Below are positions 40,436-49,612 of a stretch of 64,000 nucleotides of DNA, piece after piece; position 1 is the first letter of the stretch; each line of letters begins with the position of its first letter. Position numbers and translations under genes: made by a program. Origin of the DNA: Kitasatospora sp. MAP12-44. GTDB taxonomy: Bacteria; Actinomycetota; Actinomycetes; Streptomycetales; Streptomycetaceae. Location of the stretch: NCBI RefSeq assembly GCF_029892095.1, contig NZ_JARZAE010000004.1, positions 8,122,001-8,186,000 on the forward strand, given 5' to 3'. Below the pieces are notes generated by a model that was not told the DNA's origin, did not search any database, and worked only from the letters and a program-made list of their open reading frames with translations.

Positions 40436-41305
40436 ATGGCCGACCGCCCCTTGACGCTGATGGCAGTGCACGCCCACCCGGACGACGAGGCGACGGGCAC
40501 CGGAGGCGTCCTCGCGCGCTACGCGGCGGAGGGCATCCGCACGGTGCTCGTCACCTGCACCGACGGCGGCTGCGGCGACGGTCCCGGCGGCAGCAAGCCC
40601 GGCGATCCCGGGCACGACCCGGCCGCCGTCGCCGCGATGCGCCGCACCGAACTCGAGGCGAGCTGCAAGGTCCTCGGGGTCACCCACCTCGAACTCCTCG
40701 ACTACGCGGACTCCGGGATGATGGGCTGGCCGGCCAACGACGCGCCCGGGTCCTTCTGGGGCACGCCGGTGGACGAGGCGTCCGCCAAGCTGGCCGAGCT
40801 GATGCTGCAGTACCAGCCCGACGTGGTCGTCACCTATGACGAGAACGGGTTCTACGGCCACCCCGACCACATCCAGGCCAACCGGATCACCGCGGCGGCG
40901 CTGGCCCGGACCGGTCTGGCGTCCAAGGTCTACTGGACGACGGCGCCGCGCTCGATGATGGAGGAGTTCGGGAGGGTCATGCGCGAACTCGGCGCGGACT
41001 GGGAGGCACCGGACCTGTCCGACCTGCCCGACCAGCCCGACCAGTCCGAGGCCTCGCTGGACGGGCCCGCACTCGAAATCGGCCTGCCCGACGAGGAGAT
41101 CACGACCTGGGTGGACACCACCGAGTTCGGCGGCCAGAAGTTCGACGCGCTGGCCGCGCACGCCAGCCAGAGCGAGAACATCTTCTTCCTGCGGATGGGC
41201 AAGGAACGGTTCACCGAGCTGATGGGCGTGGAGACCTTTGTCCGGGTCCAGGACAGCACCGGAGCCGCCCTGCCCGAGAACGACCTCTTCGCCGGGCTGC
41301 GCTGA
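40436..41305 (+). CDS. PIG-L family deacetylase (Mca/MshB-like)
   Basis: A 289-residue zinc amidase/deacetylase. The signature HAHPDDEATGTGG gives two zinc ligands and the catalytic Asp; VTYDENGFYGHPDHI supplies the third histidine. The sequence TDGGCGDGPGGSKPG and DEEITTWVDT region resemble Mca (mycothiol S-conjugate amidase) and MshB, so mycothiol biosynthesis or detoxification is the probable context, though specificity cannot be fixed by eye. Start ATG 40436 is preferred (GAGGATGGATGAG upstream); ATG 40424 would add four residues. The stop codon lies inside the first unit of a 16-bp tandem array. Confidence 0.87.
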   Translation: MADRPLTLMAVHAHPDDEATGTGGVLARYAAEGIRTVLVTCTDGGCGDGPGGSKPGDPGHDPAAVAAMRRTELEASCKVLGVTHLELLDYADSGMMGWPANDAPGSFWGTPVDEASAKLAELMLQYQPDVVVTYDENGFYGHPDHIQANRITAAALARTGLASKVYWTTAPRSMMEEFGRVMRELGADWEAPDLSDLPDQPDQSEASLDGPALEIGLPDEEITTWVDTTEFGGQKFDALAAHASQSENIFFLRMGKERFTELMGVETFVRVQDSTGAALPENDLFAGLR

Positions 41306-41373
41306 GCCCGGGCTGCGCTGAGCCCGGCCTGTGCTGAGCCCGGCCCGCGCTGAGTCTGGCCCGCGCTGAGCCG
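41294..41373. repeat. Five 16-bp tandem repeats over the PIG-L stop codon
   Basis: Units start at 41294, 41310, 41326, 41342 and 41358. The first two are identical (GGGCTGCGCTGAGCCC), and each unit carries GCTGAG, i.e. a TGA. The first holds the real stop of the deacetylase gene. Confidence 0.9.
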
Positions 41374-41439
41374 CCGCCGGGACATGCGGTGGCTGGAGGG
41401 TGAGGATGGAACAAGACCGCGCGGGCGCACCCCGGCGGC

Positions 41440-43659
41440 GTGAATGAGGTGGTTGCGGTGGGCACGTCTGGGCCTGCGTCGTCGCGGCCCGGACGCGCTG
41501 GCGCCGAGTCGGCGGGGCCGGACGGGCTGGCAGCGATCGCAGAGGTCCTGCGGGGTGTCCCCGACCGGCTCGACGCGCACCTCGGCGGGCTCTACCTGCT
41601 GTCGCAGGACGGGCAGGTGCTCGATCTGCTGATGACGCTGGGGGCCGCGCGGCAGTTCTCCAGACCCTGGCAGCACATCGCGATCTCCGCACCGATTCCG
41701 GTGGTCGACGCGGTGCGCGAGGGCCGTGTGGTGTGGGTGGGCGGCGCGGAGGAGCTGGCGCGGCGCTACCCGCGGGTCGCCGTCGCCATGCCGTATACGT
41801 TCGGCCTGGCGGCCGCGCCGCTCGTCGCGCGGGGGAGCACGTACGGGGTGGTATTCCTGCTCTGGCCCGCCTCGCACCCCGCCGAGCTGTCGTCGGGGGA
41901 GCGTGACCGCCTCGTGCTGCTCGCCGAGCAGCTGGCCGAGGTGCTGGCGTCGGCGGCCGACGCCGGCCGACCGGTCCGGGCCGGCCCGCGACGGGTGGTG
42001 GCGGAGGAGGACCGCGCGCCGGCGGACCCGTTCACCGCGATGGTGGCCCGGCTGCCGGAGGGCATGTGCGGTATCGACCTGAACGGACGGCTGGCCGCGG
42101 TCACGCCGACCGCCGCCGCCCTGCTGGGGGCGCCGGTCCAGCGGCTGCTGGGCCAGCGGCCGTGGGTGGAGCTGCCGTGGCTGCGGGATCCCGTGTACGA
42201 GCACCACTACCAGGCGGCGGTGATCAGCGGGCAGGAGACCTCGTTCGTCGCCCTGCGCCCGCCGGACCACTGGCTCTCCTTCCAGCTGCACCCCGACGCC
42301 ACCGGCCTCACCGTGAGCATCACCGCCGTCGGGAGCGCCCCGCACAGCCGGGCCGCCGCCGAGTGGTCCGCCGAGTCACTCAAGTCACCCCAGTCACTCA
42401 AGTCACCCGAGTCATCCGAGTCACCCGGCGAACCGGTCGCGCACACCCGCCCGGGGGTGCTCTACCACATCCTGCATTTCGCCAGCGCGCTGACCGAGGC
42501 GATCGGTGTGCACGACGTGGTGAACATGGTCTCCGACCAGATCGTGCCGGCCTTCGGCGGCCAGGCCGTCGCGGTGCTGATGGTCGAGGGCGGCCGGCTG
42601 CGCATCGTGGGGCACCGCGGCTACTCGCCCAACGTGGTCGACCAGTTCGACGGGACGGCGCTGACCGAGCCCACACCCGGCGTGCAGGCGTCGACCAACC
42701 CGGTGCCGACCTTCTTCGAGACCCGCGAGGAGTTGGAGCGGCTCTACCCCGACCGGCGCGAGACCCAGGACGGCATGGCTGCGTGGGCCTATCTGCCGTT
42801 GGTCACCTCGGGGCGCCTGATCGGCACCTGCGTGGTGGCCTTCGACCAGCCCCACCGGTTCGCGTTGGGGGAGCGCGCCGTGCTGACCGCGCTCGCCGGC
42901 CTGATCGCCCAGGCCCTCGACCGGGCCCGGCTGTACGACACCAAACTCGGCCTCGCCCACGGCCTCCAGGACAGCCTGCTGCCCCGCGCCCTGCCCGCCG
43001 TCCCGGGCCTGGAGACCGCCGCCCGCTACCTGCCCTGCACGGAGGGGATGGAGGTCGGCGGCGACTTCTACGACCTCATCCGGGTCGACCGCGACACCGC
43101 GGCCATCGTCATCGGGGACGTCCAGGGCCACAACGTCCACGCCGCCGCCCTGATGGGCCAGATCCGCACGGCCGTCCGCGCCTTCGCGACGGTCGACGCC
43201 GACCCCGGAGTCGTGCTGGCCCGCACCAACCGCCTGCTGGCCGACCTGGACACCACGCTGCTCGCCAGCTGCGCCTTCCTGCGCGTCTACCCGCTGCGGC
43301 GGGAGGCCTGGCTGGGGGACGCCGGGCACCCCGTGCCGCTGGTGCGCAGCCCCGACGGGCGGGTGAGCCTGCTGGAACCGTCCAGCGGCCTGGTGTTCAA
43401 CGTCGACCGGGCCGCCGAGTACCCGCTGACCCGCGTCGACCTGGCGGTCGGCACCACCCTGGTGCTGTACACCGACGGCCTGGTCGAGACGCCCGGCGTA
43501 GACCTGGACTGGTCGCTGGCCGAGCTCGGCGCCATCCTGGCCCGCCACGGCGGTGAACCGCTCGACGTGCTGGCCGACGCGCTGATCGGCGAGGCCGTGC
43601 AGGCCGAGCATCGCACCGACGACATCGCCCTGCTGCTGGTGCGGTCGGTGCCGTTCTGA
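41440..43659 (+). CDS. SpoIIE-type PP2C phosphatase with GAF/PAS sensor domains
   Basis: A 739-residue cytoplasmic signalling phosphatase. The order is: a GAF-like domain (about 25-180), a PAS-like domain (about 195-300, MVARLPEGMCGIDLNGRLAAVTPTAAALLG), a short Ser/Pro linker of repeats (SLKSPQSLKSPESSESP, from 10-bp-type DNA repeats near 42371-42427), a second GAF (about 335-500) and the SpoIIE/PP2C domain (about 510-739). The last has GGDFYDLIRVD, IGDVQGHNVHAAALMGQIR, GDAGHPVPLV, LVLYTDGLVE and a C-terminal TDDIALLLVR, so all metal ligands are present. Such proteins dephosphorylate anti-sigma-factor antagonists. No anti-sigma partner lies nearby. Start GTG 41440 is uncertain; GTG 41458 is possible. 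Confidence 0.88.
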   Translation: MNEVVAVGTSGPASSRPGRAGAESAGPDGLAAIAEVLRGVPDRLDAHLGGLYLLSQDGQVLDLLMTLGAARQFSRPWQHIAISAPIPVVDAVREGRVVWVGGAEELARRYPRVAVAMPYTFGLAAAPLVARGSTYGVVFLLWPASHPAELSSGERDRLVLLAEQLAEVLASAADAGRPVRAGPRRVVAEEDRAPADPFTAMVARLPEGMCGIDLNGRLAAVTPTAAALLGAPVQRLLGQRPWVELPWLRDPVYEHHYQAAVISGQETSFVALRPPDHWLSFQLHPDATGLTVSITAVGSAPHSRAAAEWSAESLKSPQSLKSPESSESPGEPVAHTRPGVLYHILHFASALTEAIGVHDVVNMVSDQIVPAFGGQAVAVLMVEGGRLRIVGHRGYSPNVVDQFDGTALTEPTPGVQASTNPVPTFFETREELERLYPDRRETQDGMAAWAYLPLVTSGRLIGTCVVAFDQPHRFALGERAVLTALAGLIAQALDRARLYDTKLGLAHGLQDSLLPRALPAVPGLETAARYLPCTEGMEVGGDFYDLIRVDRDTAAIVIGDVQGHNVHAAALMGQIRTAVRAFATVDADPGVVLARTNRLLADLDTTLLASCAFLRVYPLRREAWLGDAGHPVPLVRSPDGRVSLLEPSSGLVFNVDRAAEYPLTRVDLAVGTTLVLYTDGLVETPGVDLDWSLAELGAILARHGGEPLDVLADALIGEAVQAEHRTDDIALLLVRSVPF

Positions 43660-43734
43660 TTTCCTTCTCGTCTGAACGGGTGGGGGCTCTTGGGGGCTCG
43701 TTCGCGCTGCCCGATTTGGTGTGTTTGTCACGCT

Positions 43735-43740
43735 TACGGT
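43735..43740 (+). promoter_or_regulatory. -10 element (leaderless) for NodB deacetylase gene
   Basis: TACGGT ends 6 bases before ATG 43747, matching TANNNT at leaderless spacing. Confidence 0.45.
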
Positions 43741-43746
43741 GACGGG

Positions 43747-44892
43747 ATGCGAAAAGGCGTACGGCAGTGGTCGGTGGTCCTGGGCATGTGTACGGCGTTC
43801 CTGGTTCCGGTGGCGCGTCCCGCCCCGCCGCTGCCGGCGCCGCCGCCGGTGGCTCAAGCGGTGCCGGCCTTCGGGGCGCCGATGGTCGCCGCAGCCGATC
43901 CCGCAGCCGGTGTCGCAGCCGCTGCTCCGACGGCCGGGCCGGACTGCGCGCGGCTGGCGTGCGTCGCGCTGACCTTCGACGACGGTCCCTCCGCCGCGAC
44001 ATCCGGCCTGCTGGACGACCTCGCCGACGCCGACGTGAAGGCGACCTTCTTCATCGTGGGGGAGCAAGCCCGTTCGTTTCCCGAGCAGTTGAGGCGCGAG
44101 GCCGCCGAGGGCCACGCGATCGGCAACCACACCCTCACGCATCCGTTCCTGACCACCCTGACGCCCGCTCAGGTGCACGACGAACTCGCCCAGAGCGAGG
44201 ACGCGATCGCCGGGATCACGGGGAGCCGCCCGCTGCTGGTGCGGCCGCCCTACGGCTCGTACAGCGCCGCGGTGCGCTCCTTCGGCCACCCGCTGGTGCT
44301 GTGGGACGTCGACACCCGGGACTGGCAGCACCACGACCCCGCGCAGGTCCTCAGCCGGGCCGCGGCCATGGTGCACCCGGGCTCGATCGTCCTGATGCAC
44401 GACACCGAGGGGCAGTTGAGCACGCTGGGCGCCGTGCCTCAGCTGATCCGGAACCTGCGCGCCGCCGGCTACACCCTGGTCACCGTCCCCGAACTGCTGG
44501 CCCCGGCCTCGCCGGCCCCCGGCGCGGTCTACCGCAACCGGGACTCCGCCACCCGCCCCGCCGACCACCTCCAGCCCTGGGACACCGCGCCGGCGACCAC
44601 CGACCAGGACACCGACGCCGCGATCGCCGGCACCGTCGCGTGGCAGTACCCCACCGGCGCCGCCGACGGCCCGGCGGAGGCGGAGCGGGTGGAGAGCGGG
44701 CTGCGGCCGGGTGAGTGCCGCAACACCCTCGCACCGCAGCCCGCCCCGCAGGACACGCCCGCGTTCGCCCTGCGCAACAGCACCGGCCATGACCTGGTGA
44801 TGTACGACCGGGCCGACTGCGACCACTGGACCGCCGTCCTCACCCCCGGCGGCGAGCAGTACGCGGAGGTGCGCAGCTTCTCGATGCGCTGA
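43747..44892 (+). CDS. Secreted polysaccharide deacetylase (NodB domain)
   Basis: A 381-residue exported carbohydrate esterase family 4 protein. Signal peptide MRKGVRQWSVVLGMCTAFLVPVARP, then a Pro/Ala linker. The NodB domain (about 75-260) has motif 1 ALTFDDGPS (catalytic and metal Asp), motif 2 GNHTLTHPFL (His-x3-His ligands), motif 3 RPPYGSYS, motif 4 LWDVDTRDW and motif 5 IVLMHD, all intact. The C-terminal 110 residues have two Cys pairs and an LRNSTGHDLVMYDRADCD segment of unknown fold. Start ATG 43747 in leaderless context. It probably deacetylates peptidoglycan or chitin-like polymers, and is convergent with the amidase gene 18 bases away. Confidence 0.9.
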   Translation: MRKGVRQWSVVLGMCTAFLVPVARPAPPLPAPPPVAQAVPAFGAPMVAAADPAAGVAAAAPTAGPDCARLACVALTFDDGPSAATSGLLDDLADADVKATFFIVGEQARSFPEQLRREAAEGHAIGNHTLTHPFLTTLTPAQVHDELAQSEDAIAGITGSRPLLVRPPYGSYSAAVRSFGHPLVLWDVDTRDWQHHDPAQVLSRAAAMVHPGSIVLMHDTEGQLSTLGAVPQLIRNLRAAGYTLVTVPELLAPASPAPGAVYRNRDSATRPADHLQPWDTAPATTDQDTDAAIAGTVAWQYPTGAADGPAEAERVESGLRPGECRNTLAPQPAPQDTPAFALRNSTGHDLVMYDRADCDHWTAVLTPGGEQYAEVRSFSMR

Positions 44893-44910
44893 AACGTCAG
44901 GGCCGGGTCT

Positions 44911-46926
44911 TCAGGATCCGAGGGGCGGGAGGAGCTGGACGTCGGTGGCCTTCAGGTAGGCGAGCCGGTGGTTGTAGCGGATGGGGTAGTAGCGGTCCTG
45001 GCCGACCACCAGGGTTCGATCGTTGGGCGCGTCGCCGTTGATGTTCCTGTCGTAGAAGAACTGACTCACCGCCGGTGTGCTCTCGGCGGCGAGATAGGCC
45101 TGCCCCGCCGGGACGCCTGTGTTCATGGCCACCACCGCGGGGGCCTTGATGGCGGGGTAGGGCGCGTAGGCGGCGGCCTCGGGGTAGGCCCGGCCGTAGA
45201 CCGGGATCGAGGTGCGGCCGGGCGCGGGGGTCAGCACGGTCCGCCCGGGCCGGCGCACGTCGGTGCGGGCGCTGCGCCCGCCCGGGTTGAAGAACCAGCA
45301 CTGCTTGCCGTCGTACCAGATCGCCGTCCAGTCGCCCTGCTGGTCGGCGACGACGTAGCCGGCTCCGGTCACCGCCTTGTCGCTCCAGTCGGCGGCCTGC
45401 GTGCCGCCGCCGTTGACGAGCGGCGCGTCGGCGCTCGGGCGGGTGCGCAGGTAGACGAAGTTCTCCGGTCGGGCGGCCGTGCCGGTGACCGGGGGCTCGT
45501 TGGTCGCGTCGAAGGGCGGGGCGATGGTCACGGTGTCGCCGGCCTGCGGCGGGGCGTCGGTGCCGGGGGCGATCGGCGCGCCGAGCAGCTCCAGGTAGTG
45601 GCTCCAGTCCCAGAAGGTGCCCGGGTCCCAGTGCATGTCGGCCACGGAGTCCTGGGTCGGCGCGGGGACGTCGTCGTGGCCGATGACGTGCTGACGGTCC
45701 AGCGGGATGCCGAACCTCGCGGCCAGGTAGCGCACCAGCTCGGCGGAGGACTGGTACAGCTGCTCCGAGTACCAGGTCGGCCGGTCGGTCGGGAGCGCAT
45801 AGCCCTCGTGCTCGATGCCGATGCTGTGCATGTTGACCGTCTTGTTGCCCGCGTGCCAGGCGACGTCCCGGGTGGGCACCAGCTGCGTGACATGGCCGTC
45901 GGAGGAACGCACGAGGTAGTGCGCGGTGGCCTGCTCGTGCGGGTCCTGGAACGAGGCGATCGCGCCGGCGTAGTCGGTCTCGGTGTCGTGGATGACGACC
46001 GAGCGGATCGCCTGGCCGTCCGCGGGGCGGTTGGCGGGGTTGTAGTTGCCGTACGAGGTCGGGTCGTTCGGGTCGGTCAGTGCGTACGCGGCGGGGGTGA
46101 CGTCGCAGCCGAGGTCGGCCGGGCACTCGGCTGCGTCCTGGGGGCCGGCCGTGGTGGGCCGGGGCACCGGCGGCTGCGGGGTCGCGGTGGCGGTGGCGGG
46201 CAGGGTGACCCGCTGGCCCTCGGAGGTGGTGCGGGCGGCGCCGGTGCGCACGGTGGCGTAGACCCGGTCCGCGAAGACGCGACCGGCCGCCGCCTCGCCC
46301 TGGTTACCCTGGTTGCCCTGGTCGCTCAGGCCGCCCCGGCCGAAGCGGGCCATGGCCTCGTACCACTGGCCCGGGTCGGCGGTGGCGGGTGCGCCCACGG
46401 CCTGCTGGTAGTGGGCCAGTAGGGCTGCGCCGCCGCGGATGTTCTGTGCGGTGTCGCTTCTCAGCTGCGCGGGTGGGCGGTGGATCAGTGCGGCGGCGGC
46501 GTCGAGGGTGTGCAGGGCGGGGGAGTCGGTGAGGTGCCGGGCGGCTGCTGCTGCGGGGTGCGGCGGGCGCGCGGGGCCGGGCTCGCCGCGCCCGTCCCGC
46601 TCGCTGACGGTAGCGGTGGTGGCGGCGTTGGCTGCGTTGGTTGCGGCGACGTCGACCCCGGTCAGGCCGAGCACGCCGTAGTTCCCGGTGGTGCTCGGCT
46701 GCCCCTGGTGGGACTCCCAGCGGGTCTCCTGGTAGGACAGCGCCATCAGCACGCTCTGCGGGACGCCGAACTCGGCTGCGGCGCTGGTGAATTGGCCTTG
46801 GAGGAGTTGGGAGTCGGCGGCGCCGGCGTCGGCCGGTAGGGCCGAGCCGGTCAGGCAGGTGATCGTCAGGGTGGCGACCAGGGCGGTCGCTGCGGCTCGG
46901 TGGCCGGTGATCAGGAGTGCGGACAT
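44911..46926 (-). CDS. Secreted N-acetylmuramoyl-L-alanine amidase (Amidase_2/PGRP)
   Basis: A 671-residue exported zinc amidase. After a signal peptide (ALVATLTITCLTGSALPADAGAA), residues about 40-240 form a helical SLT-like region (FGVPQSVLMALSYQETRWESH), possibly a second, lytic-transglycosylase-related module. The Amidase_2 domain (about 300-470) carries the zinc ligands in VVIHDTETDYAGAI, MHSIGIEHEGYA and HVIGHDDVPAPTQ. The last 200 residues are beta-rich, including an SH3-like segment (NFVYLRTRPSADAPLVNGG) and DRYYPIRYNHRLAYLKATDV. Start ATG 46924-46926. It cleaves the amide bond between MurNAc and the stem peptide outside the cell. Confidence 0.88.
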   Translation of the reverse strand: MSALLITGHRAAATALVATLTITCLTGSALPADAGAADSQLLQGQFTSAAAEFGVPQSVLMALSYQETRWESHQGQPSTTGNYGVLGLTGVDVAATNAANAATTATVSERDGRGEPGPARPPHPAAAAARHLTDSPALHTLDAAAALIHRPPAQLRSDTAQNIRGGAALLAHYQQAVGAPATADPGQWYEAMARFGRGGLSDQGNQGNQGEAAAGRVFADRVYATVRTGAARTTSEGQRVTLPATATATPQPPVPRPTTAGPQDAAECPADLGCDVTPAAYALTDPNDPTSYGNYNPANRPADGQAIRSVVIHDTETDYAGAIASFQDPHEQATAHYLVRSSDGHVTQLVPTRDVAWHAGNKTVNMHSIGIEHEGYALPTDRPTWYSEQLYQSSAELVRYLAARFGIPLDRQHVIGHDDVPAPTQDSVADMHWDPGTFWDWSHYLELLGAPIAPGTDAPPQAGDTVTIAPPFDATNEPPVTGTAARPENFVYLRTRPSADAPLVNGGGTQAADWSDKAVTGAGYVVADQQGDWTAIWYDGKQCWFFNPGGRSARTDVRRPGRTVLTPAPGRTSIPVYGRAYPEAAAYAPYPAIKAPAVVAMNTGVPAGQAYLAAESTPAVSQFFYDRNINGDAPNDRTLVVGQDRYYPIRYNHRLAYLKATDVQLLPPLGS

Positions 46927-46983
46927 GGCACAGTCCTAACCCGCGTGACGGCCCGTCACGTGGAGTGACACTCCCGGTCGACC

Positions 46984-47451
46984 CTAACCGTCCCGGCCCG
47001 CCCTGGCCGCGGCGAGACGGGCCAGCAGAACGCGCTCGTCATTGCTGACGGCCGGCAGGTCCTCGGCCGCCGCCCAGCAGAACCGGTCGTGCTCGTCGCT
47101 CACCACGACGGCCTGGCCGGCCGGCGCCGTCGCCGTGAAGACGAACTGCCGGGTGCGCTTGCCGCGGGCGCTGGTGTAGTCGAAGTAGCCGACGTAGTCG
47201 GTGAGTTCGACGTCGGTGAGGCCCGCCTCCTCGGCGAGTTCGCGCAGTGCGGCCGCTTCGACGCCCTCGCCGTCGTCGACCCCGCCGCCCGGGATCTCCC
47301 AGATCCCGGGCAGCACCCCGCCGGGGGCGCGGCGCAGCAGCAGGATCCGCTCGTCGGCGTCGGTGACGACGACGGTGGCGGTCGGCCGCTGGATGCCGGC
47401 GGCGGGGGCGGAGTCGACGTCGGCGGTGAGCTGGGGGCGGGAGGTGTTCAT
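46984..47451 (-). CDS. NUDIX hydrolase
   Basis: A 155-residue NUDIX pyrophosphohydrolase. The Nudix box GGGVDDGEGVEAAALRELAEEAGL is complete (GX5EX7REUXEEXGU pattern), preceded by VVVTDADERILLLRRAPGGVLPGIWEIPG, typical of the MutT/ADP-ribose group acting on nucleotide diphosphate derivatives. Start ATG 47449-47451. It sits between two secreted hydrolase genes on the same strand without obvious functional link. Confidence 0.92.
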   Translation of the reverse strand: MNTSRPQLTADVDSAPAAGIQRPTATVVVTDADERILLLRRAPGGVLPGIWEIPGGGVDDGEGVEAAALRELAEEAGLTDVELTDYVGYFDYTSARGKRTRQFVFTATAPAGQAVVVSDEHDRFCWAAAEDLPAVSNDERVLLARLAAARAGRDG

Positions 47452-47487
47452 GGCGCCAGCCTACGGGCCTTGGCGGCCCAGCTCGGC

Positions 47488-49425
47488 TCAGCTCAGCGGG
47501 CGGCAGAGCAGCGCGTCGGGGACGCCGCCGTCGTTCCACCTCCAGGTGTAGGCGACGCCGGCCAGGTACTCGTTGTCGGCGCACTGGCCCTTGTAGTAGC
47601 CGGGCGCCCAGTCGCTGGCGGACGAGCCGCCGGACGACGGGCGGTTGTCGCCGTGATCGAACCAGACGTCACGGCCGCCGGTCGGCAGCGCGGTGCTCGC
47701 GGGGGCGCAGAGCAGGGTGGACATCGCGTTGCCGCGGACGCTGTAGCCGACGGCGAAGTAGTCGTCGGGGCACTGGAGTTTGTTGTACCCGGAGGCCCAG
47801 TCGCCCTCGGTGACATAGCGCTCGTCGGTGACCGCCAGATACGGCGCGCCGGTTTTGGCGGGCTCGCCGGAGTCGGTGCACAGGCCGCGGCTGTCGCTGC
47901 GGCCCAGGCCCGCCAGTCGTTCGCTGTCCGGGCAGGCGCCCTTGCGGCCACCGGAGTCCCAGTCGGGGAGCGCGAGCATCTGCGCGGAGGTGTCGTAGTC
48001 GGCGTGATCGAGGTTCAGCATGTTCCAGCGGGCGGAGAGCGGCACCGGGCCGGTCAGACCGGGCGCGTTGATCAGCTTGTTCCAGTCGGCGGCCCGCCAG
48101 TCACCCGGGTCGTTGATGCTCAGCTGGTTGCCGCTGGAGTCGTAGTCCAGCAGGGCCCAGTTGTCCAGTGGCACGCCGTTCTGGGTCCAGCCCACCAGCG
48201 GCCAGATCGCGAAGTCGGTGTCGTTGGCGGCCAGGATGTCGGTGAAGGCGTCGAACCAGGCCTGCTCCTTGGGGTCGCTCTCGCTGCGTCCGGCCGCGCC
48301 GAACTCGCTGACCCAGACCGGGGCGGTGAAGTGCTGGCCGGACTGGGTGACGAACAGAGCCTCCTGGCTGACCGCCTGGGCGAGTTGGGCCGGGGTGAAG
48401 TCCTCGTAGCGCGGATCGCTGGTGACGCCCAGACCGCTGGAGGCGCCGCTGTTGGCGGGGCCGGTGTAGGCGTAGAAGTGCTCGGAGTAGACCAGTTTGT
48501 CGGACTCGATCAGCGTGTTGGAGAGGTTCTGAACCGGCGTCAGCATCGGTCGACCATGCGGGAGTCCGTTGAGCGGGATGCCCTGCCAGTTGATGCCCTC
48601 CATGATGATCAGCAGGTCCGGGTCGGCCTGCAGGATCTGGTTTCCGGCCTCCTCGAACGCGGCGTTCTCGTCATGGCTGTCGCCCCAGCCCCAGTTGGGG
48701 TCGTCCCAGGTGTCGCGGCGCACCTCGTTGCGCAGATCGACGCCGACGACGCGCTTGTCGGAGCGGTAGCGGTTCACCATGAACAGCCAGTCGCTCTCCC
48801 ACTGCGCGGTGCTCTGGCCGCTGTTCCAGCGTTCGTTGCCGTCCAGGCCGCAGCACCAACGGGCGGTGGTGGTGTGGTTGTTGAGGATGACCGCGAAGCC
48901 CTCCGCGGTCAGCGCCGCGACCACGGCGTCGTAGACCTGCAGCGGAGTGTCGCCGCGCAGCTGCGGGTTGGCCGTGACGGCGGCGTCCGGCACCGGGGTG
49001 GTGTCATGGATGAGCGCGTTGGAGAAGGGCAGTCGGATGCTGTTGATCCCGAGGCTGTGGAAGCCGGCCAGGATCTGCGCCATGGACGCCCGGTCCAGGC
49101 CCAGTGGGAGGCTGTAGGAGGGCTCGCCGTGCGCGTTGTTGGCCGGGTCGTCGACGGCCCCGCTGCCGAGCCAAGTGCCCTGGGCTCCCTCCCAGTTGCC
49201 GGAGGCGAGCTTGAATCGGTTGCCGTTGGCGTCGACGATGTAGCGGCCGCGGGTGCTGAGCGGACCGGTCCAGGAGGCCGCGAGTTGCTGCCCGGCGCCG
49301 GAGACGGCCGCCGCGCCGGCTGCCGGCTTCGGCAAGGGTGCGGCCACCGTGCTGCCTTGGGACAGCAACAGGGTGGTGGAGAGCGCAGCGACCATCGCGA
49401 GGGTGCGGGTGACGAATCTGTGCAT
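47488..49425 (-). CDS. Secreted GH5 glycoside hydrolase with Cys-paired C-terminal repeats
   Basis: A 645-residue secreted endoglucanase-like enzyme. Signal peptide (ALSTTLLLSQGSTVAA) after start ATG 49423-49425; the frame continues upstream to 49506 but without signal-peptide logic. The GH5 barrel (about 50-430) has the acid/base strand VVGVDLRNEVR (Glu), SEHFYAY and the nucleophile strand APVWVSEFGAAG (Glu), plus an NNHTTTARWCCGLDG loop. The final 190 residues contain three related modules, each with a C...C pair (ACPDSERLAGLGRSDSRGLC, QCPDDYFAVGYSVRGNAMSTLLC, QCADNEYLAGVAY...LLC), probably a lectin-like binding domain. Beta-glucan or cellulose degradation is the family activity. Confidence 0.9.
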   Translation of the reverse strand: MHRFVTRTLAMVAALSTTLLLSQGSTVAAPLPKPAAGAAAVSGAGQQLAASWTGPLSTRGRYIVDANGNRFKLASGNWEGAQGTWLGSGAVDDPANNAHGEPSYSLPLGLDRASMAQILAGFHSLGINSIRLPFSNALIHDTTPVPDAAVTANPQLRGDTPLQVYDAVVAALTAEGFAVILNNHTTTARWCCGLDGNERWNSGQSTAQWESDWLFMVNRYRSDKRVVGVDLRNEVRRDTWDDPNWGWGDSHDENAAFEEAGNQILQADPDLLIIMEGINWQGIPLNGLPHGRPMLTPVQNLSNTLIESDKLVYSEHFYAYTGPANSGASSGLGVTSDPRYEDFTPAQLAQAVSQEALFVTQSGQHFTAPVWVSEFGAAGRSESDPKEQAWFDAFTDILAANDTDFAIWPLVGWTQNGVPLDNWALLDYDSSGNQLSINDPGDWRAADWNKLINAPGLTGPVPLSARWNMLNLDHADYDTSAQMLALPDWDSGGRKGACPDSERLAGLGRSDSRGLCTDSGEPAKTGAPYLAVTDERYVTEGDWASGYNKLQCPDDYFAVGYSVRGNAMSTLLCAPASTALPTGGRDVWFDHGDNRPSSGGSSASDWAPGYYKGQCADNEYLAGVAYTWRWNDGGVPDALLCRPLS

Positions 49426-49575
49426 CGCCGTCCTCAGGATAAGAGTGAAGTTGATCAATCCTGAGTGTTTACCCATCAGTAGGTCAACGAAATCCGTCAT
49501 GAACAATCAGTGCGGACGGTCGCACAGGCGGGATGCTTCGGTAGGCTCAGTGAACGCAAGGCATGGCCGCGCATA

Positions 49576-49606
49576 TTGACATGCGCATGATACGTGGGCT
49601 TAACCT
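49576..49606 (+). promoter_or_regulatory. Promoter of the PKS operon
   Basis: A consensus -35 TTGACA (49576-49581) is followed after 17-19 bases by CTTAAC/TAACCT (49599-49606) as -10. It is the best vegetative-type promoter match I saw in the window, 150 bases upstream of ATG 49756. Confidence 0.6.
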
Positions 49607-49612
49607 GGCAGC

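Noticed and set aside
47089..49464. 791-codon plus-strand open frame
   Set aside because: Antisense to the NUDIX and GH5 genes, both with clear catalytic motifs; no domain in the plus frame.
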